Below are positions 38,167 to 47,011 of a stretch of 64,000 nt of DNA, one piece after another; position 1 is the first letter of the stretch, and the number at the start of each line of letters is the position of its first letter. The notes under the pieces were generated by a model. It was not told the origin of the DNA, did not search any database, and was given only the letters and a program-made list of their open reading frames with translations. The stretch lies in the NCBI RefSeq assembly GCF_000718135.1, contig NZ_JOEM01000014.1, forward strand, positions 127,485-191,484. Reading direction: 5' to 3'. Made by a program: the position numbers and the translations under genes. The stretch is from Streptomyces cyaneofuscatus. Its GTDB lineage: Bacteria; Actinomycetota; Actinomycetes; Streptomycetales; Streptomycetaceae.

Positions 38167-38571
38167 GCCTTGCCCGGGTGCCGGTCCGTTCGGCCGTGGT
38201 GCGGATCAACCGCCGGCAACGTGGCCCGTCGGGCCGGACGGTTTCACCACATCCACTGAAGGAGCTTGTAGAACATGTGCCTGACAACTTTCTTAATTCT
38301 GGGCCTAGTTGGCCACTCTCGGGGCGTCGATGATCCGACAACGCGATCATGGCACAGGCGGTAGGCGTACAAATACCGAACAAGGATCCCCGTTCGAGTG
38401 AATCGCTTGCGACCCACTTGGCCACCACTTGTCACTCCGGGCGCATTTCGCCACATAGGCCGTTGGCCGATACGGCAATCCGCGCGAAATGCCGATGCGG
38501 TCACGCGTGAACCGAGGTGGCCCCGGGCATGTTTTCGGCGACTTGTCGGGCTCGGCGGTGGGGGGACCGTT
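38167..38571 (+). other. Intergenic region (405 bp) with an AT-richer patch
   Basis: It contains a small GGCCCG-t-CGGGCC hairpin at 38223-38235 after the SARP gene, and from 38240 to 38420 a stretch of lower GC than the surroundings. A possible 29-codon frame (38275-38364) lies in that patch. The promoter of the following membrane-protein gene should also be here. Confidence 0.45.
38275..38364 (+). CDS. Possible 29-residue small ORF
   Basis: The ATG is preceded by GAAGGAG at a spacing of about 10 bp. The product would be MCLTTFLILGLVGHSRGVDD followed by PTTRSWHRR and contains a TTA codon. The hydrophobic start is compatible with a tiny membrane peptide. Codon bias is weak and there is no homologue I recognise, so this may be chance. 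Confidence 0.2.
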   Translation: MCLTTFLILGLVGHSRGVDDPTTRSWHRR

Positions 38572-40239
38572 ATGGAGTCAACTGACCGGAACGGGATGGT
38601 GGGACAGGGCGCGGACGGCCCTGGGTTCGGCGGAGCCGTGCCACCGCCTCCGTCCGCTCCGCCGACCATCGGTCCACCGCCGCCCGGGGCGGGGTTACGG
38701 GCGGTGGCGGCCGGGCTGCTCAATCTGACCGGGCTGGGGCTCGGTTACGCGCTGTTGGGGCGGTGGGGGCGGGCCGTCGGGTGCTGGGTCGCCACCGGGC
38801 TGCTGTTGTTCGTGGCGCTGCCCGCCGATCCGGACGGGGTGCCCGCGCGGGTGCTCGTCGTCTATCTGTTCCTGCTCGTCCTCGCCGCCGCCGACGCGGC
38901 GCGGATCGCGGTGCGGTCGGCGCTCGGTGGGTCGTGGCGGCCTGTGGTGGCCGTCGGGCTGGGGGTCGTGCTGTTGGCCGTGCCGGTCGGTGGGGCCGTG
39001 GCGTACGGGGCCGCTCGGGACGAGGCGCGGGAGGAGATGCTGCTCGACCGGCTGGAGGGCGGGGACCGGAAAGTCGCGGCCGCGGCCACGCAGCCGTTCG
39101 GGACGGTGAAGGGTGAGTACGAAGGGGCGCTCGGGGTCTATCGCGCGCTCGACCGGGACCATCCCGGCTCCCGGGCGGCGAAGCTCGTGCCGGACCGGCT
39201 GAAGGACTTCTACGACGCCGTCTCCTCGCCGTACACCGGGAAGCAGCACTGCGACGCGGTCGAGCCGCTGACCTATCTGCGGACATTGCCGGGGTCGGTG
39301 GGGAAGGAGTTGCTGGGCGAGCTCGCCGGGTGGCCCGACGAGCCGCTCGCGGAGTCGCTGTACGGGTGCGGTGTCTCGCGACTGGGCGGGGCTGCCGCCG
39401 GGGGTTCGGCGGAGTTCGGTGAGCTGTTGCGTACGTTCCCCGAGTCCGCGTCCGCGCGGCAGGTGGCCCCGGCCATCGGCGGGCGGATCGACGGGCGCGT
39501 CACCGAGGTCAAGGGCGGCGATCCGTGTGCGGCCACCGAGGCGTTGCGGGGCCTGAGTTCCACGGTCGCCGCCCTGCCTGCCGAGAGCGTTCCGGGGCTG
39601 GGTGCCAAGGCGGGCAAGGGGATCCAGGACGGGGTGTACGCCTGCGGGGTGGACCAGTTCAAGGAGAAGAAGTTCGGCGAGGCCCGCACGACACTGGCCG
39701 AATTCGCGCGTTCCTACAAGGGTGACGGGCGGGCGGCGCAAGCGCGGAAGATCGCCATCGCCGCGGAGATAGCCGACGACCGGGCGGCGGCGGGCAGGCG
39801 GCTGCCGCCGTCGAAGGCGCCCGGCGGACCCCGGATGGAGCTCGTCATCAGCAATGACGCGCCCAACGCCGTCGAGGTCCTCTACACCGGGCCGGTCACC
39901 GGCACCGTCATGCTGAAGCCCTGCGGCGACTGCAAGCGCTACAGCGCCTCGGCCGGCCCACGCCTCGCCTGCAAGGCCAGTGGCCGGAGCTACCCGAAGG
40001 CCCGGCTCCAACTGCCCGCGGGCGACTACCACTTCCTCTACAAGCACGGTACGGGCGCCACGTCCCGGGTGGACAGCTACGCAGCGGGGTCGAAGGTCCA
40101 GCCCGGGTACACGTACACCAGCTGCACGTATGTCATCGAGCGCAGCCCGCTCGGGCTCGACCTGCCCACGCTGCCCGACTACATCAAGCCGGCGTCGGCT
40201 CCGCCGCTCAGCCCTTCTCGCGCGGGTTCTTCTCGATGA
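38572..40239 (+). CDS. Membrane protein with large extracytoplasmic domain, function unknown
   Basis: A 555-residue protein. A short Pro-rich N-terminus precedes a Gly-rich helical hairpin (AVAAGLLNLTGLGLGYALLG, then VGCWVATGLLLFVALP), further helices (VLVVYLFLLVLAAADAARIA; VVAVGLGVVLLAVPVGGAVAY) and an exported domain of about 400 residues with several Cys (for example CGDCKRY and SCTYVIE). Part of it looks like TPR-like helices (YEGALGVYRALDRDHPGSRA), and the C-terminus is beta-rich. A TTA codon at 38695 suggests bldA-dependent expression. The ATG at 38572 is chosen; an ATG at 38596 is possible. Its 3' end overlaps the convergent kinase gene by 32 bp. Confidence 0.75.
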   Translation: MESTDRNGMVGQGADGPGFGGAVPPPPSAPPTIGPPPPGAGLRAVAAGLLNLTGLGLGYALLGRWGRAVGCWVATGLLLFVALPADPDGVPARVLVVYLFLLVLAAADAARIAVRSALGGSWRPVVAVGLGVVLLAVPVGGAVAYGAARDEAREEMLLDRLEGGDRKVAAAATQPFGTVKGEYEGALGVYRALDRDHPGSRAAKLVPDRLKDFYDAVSSPYTGKQHCDAVEPLTYLRTLPGSVGKELLGELAGWPDEPLAESLYGCGVSRLGGAAAGGSAEFGELLRTFPESASARQVAPAIGGRIDGRVTEVKGGDPCAATEALRGLSSTVAALPAESVPGLGAKAGKGIQDGVYACGVDQFKEKKFGEARTTLAEFARSYKGDGRAAQARKIAIAAEIADDRAAAGRRLPPSKAPGGPRMELVISNDAPNAVEVLYTGPVTGTVMLKPCGDCKRYSASAGPRLACKASGRSYPKARLQLPAGDYHFLYKHGTGATSRVDSYAAGSKVQPGYTYTSCTYVIERSPLGLDLPTLPDYIKPASAPPLSPSRAGSSR

Positions 40240-42001
40240 CCCGGCCGTCCAGTTCGGCGGTGAGGTAGGCGCCGCCGTACGAGTCTGAGACGTACACGCG
40301 CTGCACCGGGCGGTCGTCGTGGAAGGGCGACGACGGGTCCACGATCACGTAACTGCTCTCCGGTTCCGGGATGTTGAGGCTGGTCCTGGCCGTCCGCAGC
40401 AGGGCGGGCAGGGCGTCCCAGTCGACGGCGTTCAGGTCGACCGCCTTGTCCCCGGACATGAGCGTGCCGCCCATGTCGTCGTTCTTCGCCTGGCCGTCCC
40501 GGTAGCTGAACCGGTCGTAGAGACGGGAGTTGGACTTCAGCGGTGCCTGGGCGGAGGCGTGCTCGCCGTAGAGGGTGAAGTCGGTGACCTTCGTCCCGCC
40601 CATCAGCGGCTTCAGCGCGGCGATGGCCTGCCGCGCCCCTTGCGGGGTGAGCAGGTCGGCGGGGGCCTCCGGTTCGTCGTCGTCCGCCCCGGCCCCGTCG
40701 TCGTCCGCGACCGGTTGACCGGCGGCGGTGGGCGGGGCGGCGCTCCGGTCGTTCGCCGGGGCGCTCGCCGTGGTGTGGGGGCGGTTGCCGCTCCCCTTCG
40801 CGCTGTCGTCGGCGTCTCCCCCGAAGAGCGTCGGGTCGACCATCCACAGGATCACGCCCGCCAGCACCGCCGTCGAGACGACGGAGGAGGCCGTGGTGAT
40901 CGTCCAGGCCCGGCGCCGGATGCGGCGTCCGCGCTCGTCGTCACCGGTGACTGTCGGGAGCGTGGCCGGAGGCGAAAGCGGTGTCGGAGGCGGTGTCCGA
41001 GACGTTGACGGGTCGGCGTACGGGTTGTTCGCGTACGGGTGGTGCGGTGCGTCCACCGGGATGGGGAAGGGCGTCGGGTGGCCGAAACCGGTCGGTGGCT
41101 GCGGCGGCTGCGTGGCCGACGGCGGCGATCCGTACGCGCTCCTGGGGTCCGGGGCCGGCTGGGGCCGCGCCGCCTCCGCCAGCATCCGGTCCAGGGTTCC
41201 CGCGTCCGGGCGGGCCGGGATGTCCCGGGTCAGCAGCGCCGTCAGTACGGGGGTGAGCGCACCGGCCCGTACCGGCGGGGGCACCTCCTCGTCGAGGACC
41301 GCGGCCAGGGTGGCGAGCGTGGTGGCCTTGCGCAGCGGGTGGTGGCCCTCGACGGCGACGTACAGCATCATGCCGAGCGACCAGAGGTCCGAGGACGGGT
41401 CGCCCTCGGTGCCCCGGATGCGCTCGGGGGCTATGTAGTCGGGCGAGCCGATCAGGGCGCCCGTCATCGTGAGGCTCGTCGACTCGCGGATCGCGGCGAT
41501 ACCGAAGTCCGTGAGGACCGGGCGGCCGTCGGTGCGCAGCAGCACGTTGGCGGGCTTGACGTCGCGGTGCTGGATGCCGGAGGCGTGGGCGGCGTTCAGG
41601 GCGGAGAGGATGCCGCGGCCCAGTTCGGCGGCCTCGGCGGGGTCCATGGGCCCTTCGGCCAGCCGGTCGTGGAGGGAGGAGCCGGCCACCAGCTCCATCA
41701 CGATCCAGGGGTAGCCGTCCTCGCCGGGGTCGACGATGTGGTGGACGGTGACCACGTTGGGGTGGTCGAGGCGGGCCAGGGCGCGGGCCTCGCGCAGGAC
41801 CCGGGCGCGCAGGGTGCGGGCGCCCTCGGGGTCGTACTCCGCGAGCGCCGGGTCCGGGGGCCGGACCTCCTTCAGGGCCACGTCACGGTGGAGCGCCTCG
41901 TCGTGGGCCCGCCACACCATGCCCATGCCGCCGCTGCCGAGCCGCTCCACCAGGGTGAAGCGGCCGTCGATCACCCGTCCCGAGGGGGCCTCTGCGCTCA
42001 T
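40208..42001 (-). CDS. Membrane-anchored Ser/Thr protein kinase (Hanks type)
   Basis: A 597-residue kinase. The Gly loop LGSGGMGMVW, Lys44 (VALKEV), catalytic HRDVKPANVLL (Asp147) and DFG (165-167) are intact, so it should be active. The catalytic domain ends near residue 275, followed by a Pro-rich juxtamembrane linker, a membrane helix (about 366-387) and an extracellular part of about 200 residues without PASTA repeats. The sensor is thus unlike PknB. The convergent neighbour is a membrane protein with a similar layout, possibly a partner. Confidence 0.93.
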   Translation of the reverse strand: MSAEAPSGRVIDGRFTLVERLGSGGMGMVWRAHDEALHRDVALKEVRPPDPALAEYDPEGARTLRARVLREARALARLDHPNVVTVHHIVDPGEDGYPWIVMELVAGSSLHDRLAEGPMDPAEAAELGRGILSALNAAHASGIQHRDVKPANVLLRTDGRPVLTDFGIAAIRESTSLTMTGALIGSPDYIAPERIRGTEGDPSSDLWSLGMMLYVAVEGHHPLRKATTLATLAAVLDEEVPPPVRAGALTPVLTALLTRDIPARPDAGTLDRMLAEAARPQPAPDPRSAYGSPPSATQPPQPPTGFGHPTPFPIPVDAPHHPYANNPYADPSTSRTPPPTPLSPPATLPTVTGDDERGRRIRRRAWTITTASSVVSTAVLAGVILWMVDPTLFGGDADDSAKGSGNRPHTTASAPANDRSAAPPTAAGQPVADDDGAGADDDEPEAPADLLTPQGARQAIAALKPLMGGTKVTDFTLYGEHASAQAPLKSNSRLYDRFSYRDGQAKNDDMGGTLMSGDKAVDLNAVDWDALPALLRTARTSLNIPEPESSYVIVDPSSPFHDDRPVQRVYVSDSYGGAYLTAELDGRVIEKNPREKG

Positions 42002-42078
42002 GCGCCGTAGCGTACGGGTGCCGTACGACAGGGGGGAGCCGGGGCCGGGGATCGATGCGGGGCCGGTACGCGGCGGGG

Positions 42079-43161
42079 TCAGGCGGAGGCGCGTTTGCGG
42101 GGCGCGGCCGTCTTCTTCTTCGTGGTGCTCCGAGAGCCGGACGACGTCTGCTTCTTCGCCGAGTTCGCCGAGGACGTGCCCTTGGACGAGGAGGCGGACG
42201 AGGTCGACTTGGATGTCGTCTTCTTCTGCGTCGTCTTCTTGGCTGTGGAGGCCGTCGACTTCTTGCCGCCCGTGGACTTGGGCGAGGACTTCTGAGGCGC
42301 GGTCTTCCGAGGTGTCGCCTTCTTCTTGATGGGGTGGACGTCCGCCATGTCCTCCTCGCTCTCGGCCTCCCCCTCCCCCTCGCCCCGGGACTTCTTCGCC
42401 GCGCGGACACTGCTCTCCAGGGCCGCGATCAGGTCGATGACCTTGCCGCCGCCGCTGTCCTCCGACTCCGACGGCTGCACCGCCTCCCCGGACGCCTTCG
42501 CCGCGATGAGCTCCTCCACCGCCTCCCGGTAGTCGTCGTGGAGGCTGTCCATGTCGACCTCGCCGAGGGTGTCCATCAGCGCGTCGGCCAGGTCGAGTTC
42601 GGCGTCGCGGACCGTGACGTCGCTGTCCGGGGCGACCCCCTCGGGCGCCCGGATCTCGTCGGGCCAGAGCAGGCCGTGCATCGCGATCACGTCATCGACG
42701 ACCCGCAGCATCCCCAGCCGTTCGCGGCCGCGCAGGGCGTACTTCGCGACGGCGACCTTGTTGCTGCGCTTGAGCGCCTCGCGCAGCAGGGTGTACGGCT
42801 TGGCGGCCGGGACCCCGTTGGCGGAGAGGTAGTACGCCGCGTCCATCTGGAGCGGGTCGATCTCGTCGGCGGGCACGAAGGCGACGATCTCGATGGTCTT
42901 GGCCGTGGGCAGCGGGAGCTGGGCGAGATCCTCGTCGGTGATCGGGATCATCGTGCCGTCGGCGTCCTCGTAGGCCTTGCCGATCTCGCCGCCCGACACC
43001 TCCTCCTCGTCCAGCTCACAGACCTTGCGGTACCGGATCCGGCCACCGTCGGCGAGGTGGATCTGCCGGAAGTGGATCGAGTGGTTCTCGGTGGCGTTGA
43101 CGAGCTTGATCGGGATGCTCACCAGCCCGAAGGAGATCGCGCCGTTCCATATGGACCTCAC
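42079..43161 (-). CDS. ku: Non-homologous end-joining protein Ku
   Basis: A 360-residue protein; bacterial Ku forms a homodimeric ring on DNA ends and recruits LigD. The Ku core (RSIWNGAISFGLVSIPIKLV at the start; residues 1-250) is complete. The C-terminal about 100 residues are a repetitive Lys/Ser/Thr tail (KKKATPRKTAP, KKTTQKKTTSK and similar), much longer than that of B. subtilis Ku and like other actinobacterial Ku proteins; it likely binds DNA non-specifically. It is divergent from the LigD-polymerase gene with 77 bp between start codons. Confidence 0.97.
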   Translation of the reverse strand: MRSIWNGAISFGLVSIPIKLVNATENHSIHFRQIHLADGGRIRYRKVCELDEEEVSGGEIGKAYEDADGTMIPITDEDLAQLPLPTAKTIEIVAFVPADEIDPLQMDAAYYLSANGVPAAKPYTLLREALKRSNKVAVAKYALRGRERLGMLRVVDDVIAMHGLLWPDEIRAPEGVAPDSDVTVRDAELDLADALMDTLGEVDMDSLHDDYREAVEELIAAKASGEAVQPSESEDSGGGKVIDLIAALESSVRAAKKSRGEGEGEAESEEDMADVHPIKKKATPRKTAPQKSSPKSTGGKKSTASTAKKTTQKKTTSKSTSSASSSKGTSSANSAKKQTSSGSRSTTKKKTAAPRKRASA

Positions 43162-43202
43162 CGTTCACCCCTTTTGGCCGTTAAAGACGGTTGAGTAGGT
43201 TC

Positions 43203-43228
43203 TCGTGTGATTCACGTGGTTCGTGTGA
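43203..43228. promoter_or_regulatory. Direct/inverted repeats in the shared Ku-PolDom promoter
   Basis: TCGTGTGA occurs at 43203-43210 and 43221-43228, 18 bp apart, with TTCACG between them so that CGTG/CACG half-sites also face each other. Both NHEJ genes start from this 77-bp region. It is a candidate operator for joint control. Confidence 0.45.
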
Positions 43229-43238
43229 CTCTTATCGT

Positions 43239-44138
43239 ATGACGCCGATCACGGAGGTGGAGGGGCGGCGCCTCTCGCTCAGCAACCTCGACAAGGTGCT
43301 GTATCCGGCCACCGGGACCACCAAGGGCGAGGTGCTGCACTACTACGCGGCCACAGCGGCGGGCGTGATCCTGCCCCATCTCCGCGACCGCCCGGTCTCC
43401 TTCCTGCGCTATCCCGACGGGCCCGGGGGGCAGCTCTTCTTCACCAAGAATCCGCCGCCCGGTACGCCCGACTGGGTGCGCACCACCCCCGTGCCGCGGA
43501 GCGAGGACCCGGCCGCCCGCCAGGTGATGGTCCAGGACCTTCCCGCGCTGATGTGGGCGGCCAATCTGGTGGTGGAGTTCCACACGCCGCAGTGGCGGGC
43601 GAAGGAGCCGGAGATCGCCGACCGGTTGGTCTTCGACCTGGACCCCGGCTCGCCCGCGACGATCGTGGAGTGCTGCGCGGTGGCCCTCTGGCTGCGGGAG
43701 CGGCTCGCCGCCGACGGGCTGTTCGCGTACGGGAAGACGTCCGGCTCCAAGGGGCTGCATCTGCTGGTCCCGCTGGAGCCGGTCCCGTCCGCCGAGGTGT
43801 CCGCGTACGCGAAGCGGCTGGCGGTGGAGGCGGAGAGCGCTCTGCCGGGGCTGGCCCTGCACCGGATGAAGCGCGCTCTGCGGCCCGGGAAGGTCTTCGT
43901 CGACTTCAGCCAGAACTCGGCGTCGAAGACCACCGCAACCCCCTACACCCTGCGGGCCAGGCCCGAGCCCACCGTCTCCGCGCCGGTCACCTGGGACGAG
44001 ATCGAGGGGTGCCGGAAGCCGGAGGCGCTGGTGTTCCGGGCTCAGGACATGGCCGGGCGGCTGGAGCGGTACGGGGACCTGCTCGGGCCCCTGCTCGACC
44101 CGGAACGGGCGCGACCGCTTCCGGCGGGCTCCCCCTGA
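43239..44138 (+). CDS. LigD-type NHEJ primase-polymerase domain protein
   Basis: A 299-residue stand-alone polymerase of the archaeo-eukaryotic primase family that fills or extends ends in NHEJ. Signature pieces are KVLYPATGTTKGEVLHYY, RDRPVSFLRYPDG, FHTPQWRA, the metal-binding LVFDLDPGSP and KTSGSKGLHLLVPL, and DFSQNSASKTTATPYTLRA. Ligase and phosphoesterase domains of full-length LigD are absent, so a separate ligase must act. The ATG at 43239 is used; an upstream start at 43191 lies within the shared promoter. Confidence 0.93.
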   Translation: MTPITEVEGRRLSLSNLDKVLYPATGTTKGEVLHYYAATAAGVILPHLRDRPVSFLRYPDGPGGQLFFTKNPPPGTPDWVRTTPVPRSEDPAARQVMVQDLPALMWAANLVVEFHTPQWRAKEPEIADRLVFDLDPGSPATIVECCAVALWLRERLAADGLFAYGKTSGSKGLHLLVPLEPVPSAEVSAYAKRLAVEAESALPGLALHRMKRALRPGKVFVDFSQNSASKTTATPYTLRARPEPTVSAPVTWDEIEGCRKPEALVFRAQDMAGRLERYGDLLGPLLDPERARPLPAGSP

Positions 44139-44438
44139 TCCACGCTCGGGGCACAGGGGTTCACGGACCAGGTCACGGGGATTCACAGCCAATGCCCGGG
44201 TTCCCTTTCGGCCGTCCCGTCATGACGGGGTCATGACCTGGTCACGGCCCGAGGAAAGGCCGCAAGTGGCGGGTGGATTGTCGGAGCCGTGGTGCACACT
44301 CTGCGCAGGCGCTTTCTTCGGGACGCGCCGCAGGGGCTTGGGGAACGGGTGTGCCCGGCGAGCGGGTGCGCCTGGGGAACAGGTGGCCGGAGACGGGTGG
44401 AGCTTCCGGACGCCGCCGTGACGTGGGGAGGGGATGGC
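44139..44438 (+). other. Intergenic region (300 bp) upstream of the HEAT-repeat gene
   Basis: Apart from overlapping palindromes at 44216-44238 no gene or clear promoter is visible. An upstream open frame continuous with the HEAT protein runs through part of it but has poor coding character. Confidence 0.4.
44216..44238. promoter_or_regulatory. Two adjoining perfect palindromes centred on TCATGA
   Basis: CCCGTCATGACGGG (44216-44229) is followed directly by GGTCATGACC. Both are perfectly symmetric and share the core GTCATGAC, with centres about 11 bp apart, which is one helical turn. This fits two dimers of a regulator side by side. Confidence 0.5.
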
Positions 44439-46598
44439 GTGTTCTCGGGGATCGATGAGGTCGACTGGGCTTCGATGGAGCATGCCTACGGGCCCGCCGA
44501 CGACGTGCCGGTGCTCCTGAGGGGGCTCGCCTCCGCCGATCCGGCGGAGCGGGAGAGCGCGCTCGACGGGATGTACGGGGCCGTGCACCACCAGGGGGAC
44601 GTCTACGCCTGCACCCTCGCGTGCATCCCCTTCCTCTTCGAGCTCGCCGTGGACCCGGACGTGCAGGACCGGGGCAGCGTGGTCGAGCTGCTCACCAGCA
44701 TCGGCGGCTTCGATCTGGACGAGGACGACGACGAGATCGACGAGGACGAGATCGAGGGCGCCGCGAACTACGCGATGGCGGCGGCCGCGGTCACCGCGGG
44801 GGCGGGGGTCTTCTTCGAGCTGATCGCCGACGAGGACCCCGGGGTGCGGCTGGCCGCCCCGCTGGCGCTCGCCACCCTGCACCGGCACCCCGTGCGGGTC
44901 CTCGATCTGCTGCGGGAGCGGCTGCCGGCGGAGCCCGACGAGGAGGTGCGGCTCGCCCTCGTGGAGGCGGCCGGGCGGGTCGCCCTGCGCCACCGTCCGC
45001 TGGCGGGGCGGGTGGTCGAGTGGCTGACCCTGCTGGTGGACCGGGAACGCGCGCCGGGGCTGCGGCTCGCCGCCCTCGCCCAGCTGGCGCGCTGCTGCCC
45101 CGACGCGCTGCCCCACGATGTGGTGCCCGTCGTGTCGGCGCTGCTGCGCGAGCTGCGTACGGCCCCGGGCGGCGCACCGGACGCGGACCCGGACACCGAG
45201 CCGGAGGCCGACGCCGAGGTGGAGCCGGAGCCGGAGACCGACCCGGTCGGCTGTCCGGACCTCTCCCGGGCCGAGCCGGGCGCGGCCCCCACCCTGGTGG
45301 GCCAGTTGCGTGCGCTCTCCGCCCAGGACAGCGCCGGACGCGGCGCCCCCTGGGCCGCCGATCTCCTGCGCACCCTGCACGTCGGCCTCGACGACCGGGT
45401 CGGCGACCGTACGGCGCTCCTCGTCGACCAGCTCCGCAGCCCGGACCGCTGGCAGCGCATCGACGCCGTACGGATGAGCGGCGGGCTGATACGGGCCTGG
45501 CGCGGCTCGTACGGGGAGCTGGTGGCGCTCGTCGGCGATCAGCTCGCCGACCCCGAGCCCCGGCTGGCCGAGGCCGCCTCGCACGTGCTGGAGGAGCTGT
45601 TCTCGCTGGCCGCGCCGACCGCCGACGCGCTGGCGGCCCGGCTGGCGGCCGACCCCGGTGGCTGGGTGAAGGAGTGGGCCAGCGGTCCGCCGGGGCTCGG
45701 CTCCACGGTGAAGGCGCTGTCCCGGCTCGGCGACGCCCGTGCGGTGCCCGCCCTGGCGGCGGCCCTGGAGCTGCCGGAGGTGCCGCACGACGTGGGGTTC
45801 GCGGTCGCCCACCTCGGGCGGGCCGCCTGTCCGCTGGCCGCGGCGCTGCGGCGCAGGCTCGCCGGGGTGGCGCTGGACGAGGGGGCGTACGACCGGGCGA
45901 GCCCGCTGCTGGCCGGGCTGACCGGGCTGCGGGCGGGCGAGGCGACGCCGGAGGTGCTGCGGGTGCTGCGCGGCGCCCCGGAGTACCGGGGCGAGTGGCT
46001 GCGTACGGCGGCGCTGCGGGCGCTCGGCTCGTTCGGGCCCGCGGCCCGGGAGGCGGTGCCCGAGCTGCATGCGATGCTCCGCCGGCCCGGGACGGCCACG
46101 GAGGCCGCCGAGGCGCTCTGGGCGGTCGCCGGGGACCGGGACGCGGTGCTGCCCGTGCTGACCGAGGGGCTCGGGTCGGACCAGGTGCACGACCGGCGGG
46201 CCGCCGCGGCGGCGCTCGGGGCGCTCGGGCCGCAGGCGGCGGTGGTGGCGCCCCGGCTGCGCGGGCTGCTGGCCCACGACGAGCTGTGGCTGCGGGTGGA
46301 CGCGGCGATCGCGCTCTGGGAGGTGACCGGGCGGCCGGAGGAGAGCACCGAGGTGCTCCTCACCGCCTGGGAGAAGAACCGCCACGTCCGCGTCCGGGTG
46401 GCAGAATGCCTGGCACGGATGGGTCCGGTGGGCCCGGCGTCGACGGCGGCACAGGTGCTGCGCGCCGAGCTCTCCTCCGTACGCCGTCATAACGCGCTGG
46501 ACGGCGGGTACGGCAGCCATGACACCTACGAGGACGAAAAGCTCCTGGCGCTGTGCCGACAGGCACTCCGGGGGACGGGGAAAGGCAGCACGGCATGA
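44439..46598 (+). CDS. HEAT-repeat protein
   Basis: A 719-residue alpha-solenoid scaffold. Many about 30-residue helical pairs of the PBS-lyase/HEAT type are visible, such as DPGVRLAAPLALATLHRHP, RAVPALAAALELPEVPHDVG and DRRAAAAALGALGPQAAVVA. One acidic segment (DLDEDDDEIDEDEIEG) and a Glu/Asp/Pro insertion (residues about 245-270) break the series. The GTG at 44439 is chosen because GGGGAGGGG lies 5 bp upstream. Function is unknown; it may act as a protein-binding platform. Its stop overlaps the zinc-ribbon start (ATGA). Confidence 0.8.
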   Translation: MFSGIDEVDWASMEHAYGPADDVPVLLRGLASADPAERESALDGMYGAVHHQGDVYACTLACIPFLFELAVDPDVQDRGSVVELLTSIGGFDLDEDDDEIDEDEIEGAANYAMAAAAVTAGAGVFFELIADEDPGVRLAAPLALATLHRHPVRVLDLLRERLPAEPDEEVRLALVEAAGRVALRHRPLAGRVVEWLTLLVDRERAPGLRLAALAQLARCCPDALPHDVVPVVSALLRELRTAPGGAPDADPDTEPEADAEVEPEPETDPVGCPDLSRAEPGAAPTLVGQLRALSAQDSAGRGAPWAADLLRTLHVGLDDRVGDRTALLVDQLRSPDRWQRIDAVRMSGGLIRAWRGSYGELVALVGDQLADPEPRLAEAASHVLEELFSLAAPTADALAARLAADPGGWVKEWASGPPGLGSTVKALSRLGDARAVPALAAALELPEVPHDVGFAVAHLGRAACPLAAALRRRLAGVALDEGAYDRASPLLAGLTGLRAGEATPEVLRVLRGAPEYRGEWLRTAALRALGSFGPAAREAVPELHAMLRRPGTATEAAEALWAVAGDRDAVLPVLTEGLGSDQVHDRRAAAAALGALGPQAAVVAPRLRGLLAHDELWLRVDAAIALWEVTGRPEESTEVLLTAWEKNRHVRVRVAECLARMGPVGPASTAAQVLRAELSSVRRHNALDGGYGSHDTYEDEKLLALCRQALRGTGKGSTA

Positions 46599-46909
46599 TC
46601 ATTTTCGGTACCAAGGGCTATCTGTACCAGCTGGCCATCCTGACGATGGTCTGCGGCTGGTGCGGCAATCCGGCGGCGCACACCCTGCGCAAGCGGGTCA
46701 CGAAGTTCACCCTGTTCTTCATCCCGCTCTTCCCGTTCTCGACGAAGTACGCGACGCAGTGCACGTTCTGCGGCGGGGAGCAGCAGATATCCAAGGAGCA
46801 GGCCGACCAGCTGCTCGCCCAGCACGCGGCGGGCCCGGACGGCGGCCACGGGCAGCACCCGCAGCAGCCGGGCTTCACGCAGCCGGGGCAGAACCCGTAC
46901 CAGCGTTGA
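46595..46909 (+). CDS. Zinc-ribbon protein coupled to the HEAT-repeat gene
   Basis: A 104-residue protein. Two CxxC pairs (CGWC and CTFC) are separated by a membrane-like or amphipathic segment, KFTLFFIPLFPFSTKY, which suggests a zinc ribbon that contacts the membrane. The C-terminus is Gln/Gly/Pro-rich and disordered. The pattern is common in Streptomyces small zinc-ribbon proteins of unknown role. Translation is coupled to the preceding gene. Confidence 0.8.
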   Translation: MIIFGTKGYLYQLAILTMVCGWCGNPAAHTLRKRVTKFTLFFIPLFPFSTKYATQCTFCGGEQQISKEQADQLLAQHAAGPDGGHGQHPQQPGFTQPGQNPYQR

Positions 46910-47011
46910 GGCGCCCGGGCGGCACCAGGCCGCGTAAGGGTACGAAGTGGGCATTGCGCACGGTCACGTCCTAGGGTGTAGGCCCCCTGTCGTCCAGGAG
47001 AAGGGCCAGCC

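Noticed and set aside
42079..42360. Repetitive Ku 3' end as a frameshifted or corrupted region
   Set aside because: The Lys/Ser/Thr-rich tail stays in frame to a normal stop and such tails are typical of actinobacterial Ku.
44220..46520. A 766-codon minus-strand frame across the HEAT-repeat gene
   Set aside because: Arg/Pro/His-rich shadow; the plus strand shows regular HEAT helices and a proper start.
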